Assembly: GCA_038209155.1 (NCBI GenBank)
Contig: JBBQYA010000078.1
Span: 1 to 13,041, forward strand
From: JBBQYA01 sp038209155
Lineage (GTDB): Bacteria > Bacteroidota > Bacteroidia > Sphingobacteriales > Sphingobacteriaceae
Reading direction: 5' to 3'
Length of the DNA stretch: 13,041 nucleotides
Shown here: one piece after another, positions 7,853-13,041 of the stretch
Position numbering within the stretch: position 1 is the first letter of the stretch
Layout of the letters: each line of letters begins with the position of its first letter
Notes under the pieces: generated by a model
What the model saw: only the letters and a program-made list of their open reading frames with translations
Told to the model about the DNA's origin: nothing
Databases searched by the model: none
Position numbers and translations under genes: made by a program

Positions 7853-8818
7853 TTATTCTGCAATTTGTAAGATTACATTCCCAGTTTTTTGTCCGCTTTC
7901 GACATATTTATAGGCTTCTACAATTTCTTCCATTTTATATTTTCTGTCTATTACGGGTTTAAATAGTTGCCTTTCGACCAAATCTTTTAAAAAATTAATT
8001 ACTTCTTTATTGATAATAGGAATTGGAAATAAAACTCTTTTACCACCAAATATGGGTGTGGAGAATGCTAAGAACACATTTTCTGCATTCTTACCCAATT
8101 CTGTAGAAATGTAAATTCCTTTTTCGAGCAATAATTTTTTGCACTGTCCGAATGAACTTTTGCCTACGGCATCAAAAATAAAATGAAATTTTGTAGTCGC
8201 TTTTGTAAAATCTTGGGTTTGATAATCAATAATCTCATCTGCGCCAAGAGATTTTATCAATTCTATATTTTTGGTATTGCAAACAGCTGTAACATGTGCT
8301 CCGTAAAATTTCAACAATTGGATAGCGGCAGAACCAATGGCACCAGTAGCACCATAGACCAAAACGTTTTGGCCACTTTCAACTTTAGCTGCCTTTATAT
8401 TTGACAATGCATAATGTGAACCTTCTGTGATTGGAGCAGCTTGATCAAAACTCAACTGATTAGGAATGATCGCAATTGCCTTATTTTCATCGATAGTTAA
8501 ATATTCTCCATGACCTCCAAAGCTTACATCATTAAACCCAAAAACACGATCTCCTTTTTTAAATTCTTTTACATTATTTCCAATTTCATCTATTATACCT
8601 GCGAACTCGCAACCCATCGTTGTATATTTTGGTTTTAAAAGACCTGTCCAAAAACGTGAAATAAAATATTCTGCACTTCGAAATCCGGCATCGGTTCTGT
8701 TTACAGTGCTTGAATAAACTTTTACTAAAACCTCTTGATCTTTAGCAATTGGTTTCACTACATCTAATATTTGAACTACCTCTGGAGAACCATATTTTTT
8801 GTGGACAATTGCTTTCAT
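7853..8818 (-). CDS. Zinc-independent medium-chain dehydrogenase/reductase (NADPH:quinone oxidoreductase-like)
   Basis: A 321-residue cytoplasmic oxidoreductase of the MDR superfamily. An N-terminal GroES-like domain (about 28-110) contains GCEFAGIIDEIG (69-80) and KKGDRVFGF (88-95). A Rossmann domain follows with the dinucleotide loop GATGAIGSAAIQLLK (156-170) and SLGADEIIDY (190-199), and the C-terminus closes with KTGNVILQI. The catalytic-zinc ligands of true alcohol dehydrogenases are missing: the GxxCHxD site reads TVNRTD and GHE reads GCE. That places it with the quinone oxidoreductase-like enzymes, which reduce quinones, enals or similar compounds with NAD(P)H. The actual substrate cannot be read from sequence. 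The gene is isolated, with 229 bases upstream and 187 downstream, so it is probably monocistronic. A palindrome upstream could be an operator. Confidence 0.92.
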   Translation of the reverse strand: MKAIVHKKYGSPEVVQILDVVKPIAKDQEVLVKVYSSTVNRTDAGFRSAEYFISRFWTGLLKPKYTTMGCEFAGIIDEIGNNVKEFKKGDRVFGFNDVSFGGHGEYLTIDENKAIAIIPNQLSFDQAAPITEGSHYALSNIKAAKVESGQNVLVYGATGAIGSAAIQLLKFYGAHVTAVCNTKNIELIKSLGADEIIDYQTQDFTKATTKFHFIFDAVGKSSFGQCKKLLLEKGIYISTELGKNAENVFLAFSTPIFGGKRVLFPIPIINKEVINFLKDLVERQLFKPVIDRKYKMEEIVEAYKYVESGQKTGNVILQIAE

Positions 8819-8903
8819 AAGTTTAAAATTTGAATAAAGATAGTATTACACCAGAAGTATTTTTATAGCAAATATTTTTGGATGGAACCCCTTTAATAAT
8901 TTA

Positions 8904-8915
8904 CTGGAATTCCAG
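8904..8915. promoter_or_regulatory. Perfect 12-bp palindrome upstream of the MDR oxidoreductase gene
   Basis: CTGGAATTCCAG is a perfect inverted repeat lying 85 bases upstream of the oxidoreductase ATG, in the 229-base gap between that gene and the SdpI-family gene. It is richer in G and C than its surroundings. A dimeric repressor or activator could bind it, but no regulator gene is adjacent. The distance is long for an operator overlapping a promoter that close to the gene, so this is a candidate only. Confidence 0.3.
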
Positions 8916-9047
8916 AATTACAAAAGGTTTAATAAAAATGATCAACTTTGGAATTATCCCGCTGAAATTTATATTAATATCTTAATTTAATGTTTTATTA
9001 ATTTGTTTGGTTGGAGCAATAAAGTTGAGACATTCATTAATTAATAT

Positions 9048-9404
9048 TTAATTATTATTTGAATCATTTTCGTTTTTGAATTTATTTTTAATAGCTCTTT
9101 CTACTCTTAAAATTAAAAACATACTCAAAAGTAAAGTTATACCAAAAAAAGTTTCTAAAATTCCATTTGATTTAAACATTAGTCCAGCAAAAGTAAGTAA
9201 GGTAAAAATTCCACCTAATTTAATCATTTCTTTTGCGGCATAAATTTGAGAAAAATTCCATATTTCTACACTTTTCATGGAACTGGAAGTTCTATAACCA
9301 TAAAAACTATTAATTTTTTTGGGTGGGAATAGGAATAGAATTAGACCAACAATTATTACGATTGGGCCTGTTATAATAGTTATTGCCAATAAAGAATTTT
9401 CCAT
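9048..9404 (-). CDS. SdpI-family small membrane protein
   Basis: 118 residues with three hydrophobic segments (about 5-26, 62-78 and 83-100) and a basic, Asn-rich cytoplasmic tail. After the first segment comes PPKKINSFYGYRT (27-39), then SMKS and a conserved Trp (IWNF), the signature of the SdpI/YhfL group. In Bacillus subtilis SdpI is the immunity protein for the SdpC toxin and also sequesters the repressor SdpR. Most homologues, especially short ones like this, have no known role. No toxin, peptide precursor or repressor gene is nearby, so an immunity function is not supported by context. The start ATG at 9402-9404 leaves a normal N-terminus before the first membrane segment. The flanking gaps (229 and 220 bases) suggest it is transcribed alone. 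Confidence 0.85.
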   Translation of the reverse strand: MENSLLAITIITGPIVIIVGLILFLFPPKKINSFYGYRTSSSMKSVEIWNFSQIYAAKEMIKLGGIFTLLTFAGLMFKSNGILETFFGITLLLSMFLILRVERAIKNKFKNENDSNNN

Positions 9405-9570
9405 TTTACTCTTTAATTTTTCAAAAGATAAAAAAAGAATGATAATTATATCGAATTAAAATCTCTATAAAAAACGTTAAAAAAGAAATATGATATAATG
9501 TATTTGAAATTTATTAGATAAAAATATATTAACCGTTAAAGAGTTTGATGTTACAATTTTTTAAAAAATA

Positions 9571-9604
9571 AAAAAACAGAATACTAAACACAAAAAACAG
9601 AATA
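9571..9604. repeat. 13-bp direct repeat downstream of the DUF962 gene
   Basis: AAAAAACAGAATA occurs at 9571-9583 and 9592-9604, 21 bases apart. Read on the - strand, downstream of the DUF962 stop codon, it gives two TATTCTG words, each followed by a run of six or more T. No stem precedes the T runs, so a classical terminator is not supported. Confidence 0.6.
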
Positions 9605-9624
9605 ATAAATTTTTAAACAACTTT

Positions 9625-9936
9625 TTACATTTTCTCCTTACCTTTTAAAATATCAAAAAATAAAATAAAGTCACTCGCAAGGCTGTACAAAGGATATTTA
9701 AAAGTAGCTGGTTTGTTTTTCTCGAAAAAGAAATGTCCAACCCATGCGAAACCATATCCTAACAATGGTAAAAGAAGTAATAATTCTAATTGATGAAAAA
9801 GTAAAGCAGCAGCTAGACTTAAAAACAACAATGTAGTTCCAACGAAATGCAATCGTCTACTGGTAATATTTTGATGTTCACTTAAATAATAAACGTAAAA
9901 TTCACTTAATGTTTTATACTCCTTTTTTGCTTCCAT
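9625..9936 (-). CDS. DUF962 / Mpo1-like membrane protein
   Basis: 103 residues matching the short bacterial DUF962 (YGL010w/Mpo1-like) proteins. Visible marks are FYVYYLSEHQN (13-23), RRLHFVGT (27-34), two closely spaced hydrophobic segments (about 33-48 and 50-67), then GYGFAWVGHFFFEKN (60-74), PATF and YPLYSLASDF. The conserved His21, His30 and His68 are candidates for metal binding. Yeast Mpo1 is an Fe(II)-dependent dioxygenase in the alpha-oxidation of 2-hydroxy fatty acids; whether bacterial homologues do this is not established. The start ATG at 9934-9936 is 20 bases after the proline dehydrogenase stop on the same strand, so both are likely on one transcript. It has no Shine-Dalgarno site (TTTTAAAGAA precedes the ATG). 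Confidence 0.9.
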   Translation of the reverse strand: MEAKKEYKTLSEFYVYYLSEHQNITSRRLHFVGTTLLFLSLAAALLFHQLELLLLLPLLGYGFAWVGHFFFEKNKPATFKYPLYSLASDFILFFDILKGKEKM

Positions 9937-9956
9937 TTCTTTAAAATTATTATTAA

Positions 9957-11144
9957 TTACAATTTACGTCTTTTTATTTCTTTGGCAATAAGTTTCAATT
10001 CTCTTCCCATTTGTCCAGCGATTGCAGTATTTTCATTTGCCCTGCGAAAAAGATAGGGCAGTACAGACTTTACTGGACCGTATGGAAGATATTTTGCTAC
10101 ATTATAACCTGAATAGGATAAATTAAAACTTAAATTATCGCTCATACCTAATAATTGCGAAAAGAAAACATTTTGGTGGTTTTTTTCAATTTGATTTTCT
10201 TGCATTAAACCAATCAGTTTACTACAACTATTTTCATTATGGGTACCAGCTACAAAACCAATTTTGTGTAAATGTTCTATACAAAAAGCTAAAGCTAAAT
10301 TGTAGTCACGATCTGTATCTTCCTTGTTTAAGTGTATTGGTGATGGGTAATCTAATTCATCTGCTCGTTTTCTTTCCTTTTCCATATATGCACCACGCAC
10401 CAGTTTTGCTCCTAAAAAGAATCCTTCTTGATCTGCTTGTTGGTAATTTTTCTTTAAAAATGCTAATCGGTCATGGCGATAAAGTTGATAGGTATTGTAA
10501 ACTACTGCAAATTCTCTATTATATTTTTTCATCATATCCATACACAAATTATCAATTGTGTTTTGAATCCAAGATTCTTCTGCATCAAACATTACCGGAA
10601 TTCCATTTTTGGATGCTCGAGCACAAATTAGATCTACCCGTTTTTTAACTTTTGCAAATTCTGCTTCTTCATCTTGAGTCAGACTTATATTATTTTGTAT
10701 TTTCTCTAACAAAGCGAAACGACCTAAACCTGTAATTTTAAAAACAGCAAATGGAATATTATCTGAATTTCCAGCTCTAATAATGGTTGCTAAAATTTCG
10801 GAACTGGTGTTTTCAAATACTTTTTCATCTTCTTCACCTTCTACAGAATAATCTAAAATAGCTCCTGTCTTATTTTTTCTTAATAATTCAATGGTTTCAT
10901 CACATTCATTGATGGTTTCGCCACCACAGAACTGATGAAAAATTGTTGCCTTAATTGCACTTTTAATTGGTAAGCCAATTTTTTGAGCAAATAAAGTTAT
11001 TGGGGGACCAATCTTTACTAAAAAATTTATATTAATAATCTTGAAAAGCCAATAAGATCTTCGTAATTCTAGATTAGATTTGGAGGAAAATGCAATTTCT
11101 GTATTCTCAAAAGAGATTTCTTGTTTGGGAATGGTATCGATCAT
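9957..11144 (-). CDS. Proline dehydrogenase (FAD-dependent, monofunctional)
   Basis: Oxidises L-proline to pyrroline-5-carboxylate with FAD and passes electrons to the membrane quinone pool; this is the first step of proline catabolism. The 395 residues hold a single TIM-barrel PRODH domain with no aldehyde dehydrogenase domain, unlike fused PutA. Visible motifs are LDYSVEG (97-103), VFKITGLGRF (134-143), NTYQLYRHD (217-225), GAKLVRGAYMEKE (245-257), GTHNENS (300-306), FSQLLGMSDN (328-337) and YGPVKSVLPYLFRRANEN (355-372). The Arg pair 367-368 is the expected carboxylate clamp for proline. The partner P5C dehydrogenase is not in the window. The start ATG at 11142-11144 faces aroB across 167 bases, and the DUF962 gene follows 20 bases behind. 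Eukaryote-like monofunctional PRODH of about 390 residues is common in Bacteroidota. Confidence 0.96.
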   Translation of the reverse strand: MIDTIPKQEISFENTEIAFSSKSNLELRRSYWLFKIININFLVKIGPPITLFAQKIGLPIKSAIKATIFHQFCGGETINECDETIELLRKNKTGAILDYSVEGEEDEKVFENTSSEILATIIRAGNSDNIPFAVFKITGLGRFALLEKIQNNISLTQDEEAEFAKVKKRVDLICARASKNGIPVMFDAEESWIQNTIDNLCMDMMKKYNREFAVVYNTYQLYRHDRLAFLKKNYQQADQEGFFLGAKLVRGAYMEKERKRADELDYPSPIHLNKEDTDRDYNLALAFCIEHLHKIGFVAGTHNENSCSKLIGLMQENQIEKNHQNVFFSQLLGMSDNLSFNLSYSGYNVAKYLPYGPVKSVLPYLFRRANENTAIAGQMGRELKLIAKEIKRRKL

Positions 11145-11311
11145 AAAATATGTAACAAGAGTATGGTATTTTGGTTATGAATTAGGAGCATAATTTTACA
11201 AACAATATCTCAAAATCAGAATATGTTTTTCACTTAATTGATAATAAAAAATTTAAGAACGTATCATTGTGCTAATAGCTTGAACCATTTATTTTACACT
11301 ATAATCTAATT
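11145..11311. promoter_or_regulatory. Divergent promoter region between proline dehydrogenase and aroB
   Basis: These 167 AT-rich bases must hold the promoters of both transcripts, since the genes diverge. I find no exact TAnnTTTG element with a spaced TTG on either strand. The nearest are TATTGTTTG on the - strand (one base too long) and TATTTTAC before aroB (two mismatches). There is no obvious operator palindrome or riboswitch-like structure. Confidence 0.4.
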
Positions 11312-12355
11312 ATGAACTCTACTATTCAAGATAATTTATATTCAGAACTTGAAAAGTACATCGAAGTTAACAAACCTATTTCTGTTGTAATCATAACAGA
11401 TAGAAATACTTCTGAGTATTGCCTTCCATTATTTACTTCAAAATTTCCGAGTTTGCTTGTTTATGATATCATTGAATTAGACCCTGGTGAAGAAAATAAG
11501 AATATTGATATCGTGATTGGAATTTGGAGTATGATGAATGATTTTGGTGTAAAAAGAAATAGTTTAATAATTGCATTAGGTGGTGGAGTTTTGTGTGATA
11601 TGGTTGCTTTTGCTGCAAGTACTTTTAAGCGAGGAATTGATTTTGCGCTTATTCCTACCACATTATTGGCTCAAACCGATGCTGCCATTGGTGGAAAAAA
11701 TGGAATTGATTTTAATTCTTATAAAAACATGATAGGATTATTTTCTGAGCCGGTTTGTACCATTTTTGATTCGGATTACTTAAAAACTCTTCCATATGAT
11801 GAACATTTAAATGGTCTTGCAGAAATGTTGAAACATGGACTTATTATAGATAAAGAATATTTTCAACATTTAATTCAATTGGATATTGCTGATTTAACTA
11901 ATATAACACCTTTAATTTCTCGTTCTATCCAAATAAAAAAAGATATTGTAAAGAATGATCCTTTTGAAAAGAATGAAAGAAAAAAATTAAATTTTGGTCA
12001 TACTATAGCTCATGCATTGGAAAGTTTTTATTTATCAAAAAATATAAACAATCTAGCTCATGGCAGAGCAGTAGCGGCTGGAATAATTATTGAATCTTAC
12101 TTATCTAAAAGTAAAACTGGATTGACAGAAACTGAATTTAAAGAAATAGAAACGTTCATTAGAAAACTCTTTATCCATGTTTCCTTTAAAAAAAAGGATA
12201 TAAAGCCATTGATTGAATTTATGAAAAGCGATAAAAAAAACGAATCTGAATTAATTAATTTTAGTTTGTTATGCAAAATCGGTGAGGCAAAAATAAATCA
12301 AACTTGCTCTGAAAGTGAAATTAATGATGCACTATTAAATTATATAAAAGCATAA
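11312..12355 (+). CDS. aroB: 3-dehydroquinate synthase
   Basis: Second enzyme of the shikimate pathway. It converts DAHP to 3-dehydroquinate using NAD and a divalent metal, in the cytoplasm. The 347 residues match the family length. The N-terminal NAD-binding part has ALGGGVLCDMVAF (88-100), KRGID and IPTTLLAQTDAAIGGKNGID (114-133), followed by KNMIG. The metal ligands are present: Glu171 in GLAEMLKHG, His230 in LNFGHTIAHALE and His250 in LAHGRAVAAG, with Asn227 and His234 also in place. Two departures from the common pattern are AA for SS in the DSSVGGK loop and Arg for the usual Glu in HGEAV. The Glu position is variable in Bacteroidota, so the enzyme is probably active. The ATG at 11312 gives a normal N-terminus. 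The next gene starts six bases after the stop, so the two are probably co-transcribed and may be translationally coupled. Confidence 0.96.
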   Translation: MNSTIQDNLYSELEKYIEVNKPISVVIITDRNTSEYCLPLFTSKFPSLLVYDIIELDPGEENKNIDIVIGIWSMMNDFGVKRNSLIIALGGGVLCDMVAFAASTFKRGIDFALIPTTLLAQTDAAIGGKNGIDFNSYKNMIGLFSEPVCTIFDSDYLKTLPYDEHLNGLAEMLKHGLIIDKEYFQHLIQLDIADLTNITPLISRSIQIKKDIVKNDPFEKNERKKLNFGHTIAHALESFYLSKNINNLAHGRAVAAGIIIESYLSKSKTGLTETEFKEIETFIRKLFIHVSFKKKDIKPLIEFMKSDKKNESELINFSLLCKIGEAKINQTCSESEINDALLNYIKA

Positions 12356-12361
12356 ATTAAA

Positions 12362-13041
12362 ATGAAAATTGCAATTATTGATTTAGGTACAAACACATTT
12401 CATTTGTTAATTGCAGAAATTAATTCAGATTATTCCTATTCTATTATTCATCAAGAAAATGAATCTGTACAATTGGGAAAAGGAGGAATTTCTATCAATG
12501 AAATACAAACGGAGGCCATGGAAAGAGGTTTTTTGACTTTGAAAAAATTTAAAGAAATTATTAAAAAAGAAACAATTAATAAGGTATTAGCAATAGGTAC
12601 TTCTGCATTAAGAAATGCGAAAAATGGAACTCACTTTACTGATAAAGTAGAAAAGGAAATTGGAATAAAAATTGAAATTGTTACGGGTGACCAAGAAGCA
12701 GAATTAATTTACTTCGGTGTAAATGAAGCAATAAATACTGATCTAAATCGAGCATTAATTATGGATATTGGCGGTGGTAGTGTTGAATTTATAATATCTC
12801 AAAATAGTAAAATACTTTGGAAAAAAAGTTTTGAAATAGGTGTAGCACGTTTAATTAATAATTATTCCTTCAGTAAAGAATTAGAAAAAAAAGAAAGCAT
12901 ATTATTAAATGATTTTTTAAAAACTGAATTAAAGGAATTAATTGAAATACTAAAAATCTATCCTTGCAAAATACTGATTGGTTCTGCAGGTTCATTTGAA
13001 ACTTTTGCAGCGATGTGTGAAAATAACATTGGAAAAAATTC
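12362..13041 (+). CDS. Ppx/GppA-family phosphatase (3' partial)
   Basis: 226 full codons run to the window edge without a stop; the family is about 300 residues in Bacteroidota, so perhaps a quarter is missing. It belongs to the ASKHA (actin/hexokinase-like) fold and hydrolyses inorganic polyphosphate or guanosine pentaphosphate (pppGpp). Visible elements are the first phosphate loop AIIDLGTNTFHLLIAE (4-19), AIGTSALRNAKN (77-88), VTGDQEAELIYFGV (107-120) with the likely catalytic Glu in QEAE, the second phosphate loop MDIGGGSVEF (134-143), and LIGSAGSFETFA (205-216). Exopolyphosphatase and pppGpp phosphatase cannot be told apart from this. The ATG follows the aroB stop by six bases, and the N-terminus begins directly at the first beta strand, as is normal for the family. 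Confidence 0.95.
   Translation, partial: MKIAIIDLGTNTFHLLIAEINSDYSYSIIHQENESVQLGKGGISINEIQTEAMERGFLTLKKFKEIIKKETINKVLAIGTSALRNAKNGTHFTDKVEKEIGIKIEIVTGDQEAELIYFGVNEAINTDLNRALIMDIGGGSVEFIISQNSKILWKKSFEIGVARLINNYSFSKELEKKESILLNDFLKTELKELIEILKIYPCKILIGSAGSFETFAAMCENNIGKN

Noticed and set aside
8183..8404. Open frame of 73 codons on the + strand
   Set aside because: Antisense to the Rossmann domain of the MDR oxidoreductase.
9048..9404. SdpI-type toxin immunity system
   Set aside because: No toxin precursor, processing protein or ArsR-type repressor is next to it; the family is common outside toxin loci.
9421..9430. TATCTTTTG on the - strand as a promoter for the SdpI-family gene
   Set aside because: One base too long between TA and TTTG for the -7 consensus and no -33 partner.
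9529..9539. TTAACCGTTAA inverted repeat upstream of the SdpI-family gene
   Set aside because: Only five-base AT-rich arms and over 120 bases from the gene start; expected by chance in such DNA.
10337..10648. Open frame of 103 codons on the + strand
   Set aside because: Antisense to proline dehydrogenase, covering conserved catalytic motifs of that gene.
11461..11661. Open frame of 66 codons on the - strand
   Set aside because: Antisense to the NAD-binding part of aroB.

Overview
The window is AT-rich DNA from a member of the Bacteroidota. The main evidence is a C-terminal type IX secretion (T9SS) sorting domain on the first gene, which is a secretion route essentially confined to this phylum. 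Start codons also lack Shine-Dalgarno sequences, and LysS carries a C-terminal extension that, as I recall, occurs in this phylum. I cannot name a genus. Apart from the first gene the content is mostly housekeeping. No tRNA, rRNA, CRISPR array, insertion sequence or phage gene is visible, and no gap between genes exceeds 300 bases.

Left third (1-5107, + strand): the 3' part, at least 1701 codons, of a very large secreted or surface repeat protein. About 21 blade-like repeats of 48 residues (WNP and GGQ motifs) come first, followed by an Ig-like IPT/TIG-type domain, a middle region of unknown function, an SFDPNDK domain, a fibronectin-like domain and the T9SS sorting domain. Within the blades, a block of three has been tandemly amplified with an exact 435-bp period (phase marks at 365, 800, 1235, 1670 and 2105). 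This is the most unusual structure in the window. A strong hairpin at 5120-5160 separates this gene from the convergent genes that follow.

Centre (5167-11144, all - strand): in transcription order from the right these are proline dehydrogenase, a DUF962/Mpo1-like membrane protein 20 bases behind it (probable operon), an SdpI-family membrane protein, a zinc-independent medium-chain dehydrogenase/reductase, lysyl-tRNA synthetase (lysS) and uracil-DNA glycosylase (ung). Apart from the first pair, the gaps of 123-229 bases suggest separate transcription units.

Right end (11312-13041, + strand): aroB (3-dehydroquinate synthase) is divergent from proline dehydrogenase. It is followed after six bases by a Ppx/GppA-family phosphatase that runs off the window, so the two are probably co-transcribed. 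The functions represented are DNA repair (ung), translation (lysS), proline catabolism, aromatic amino acid synthesis (aroB) and polyphosphate or (p)ppGpp metabolism (ppx/gppA). They do not form one pathway.
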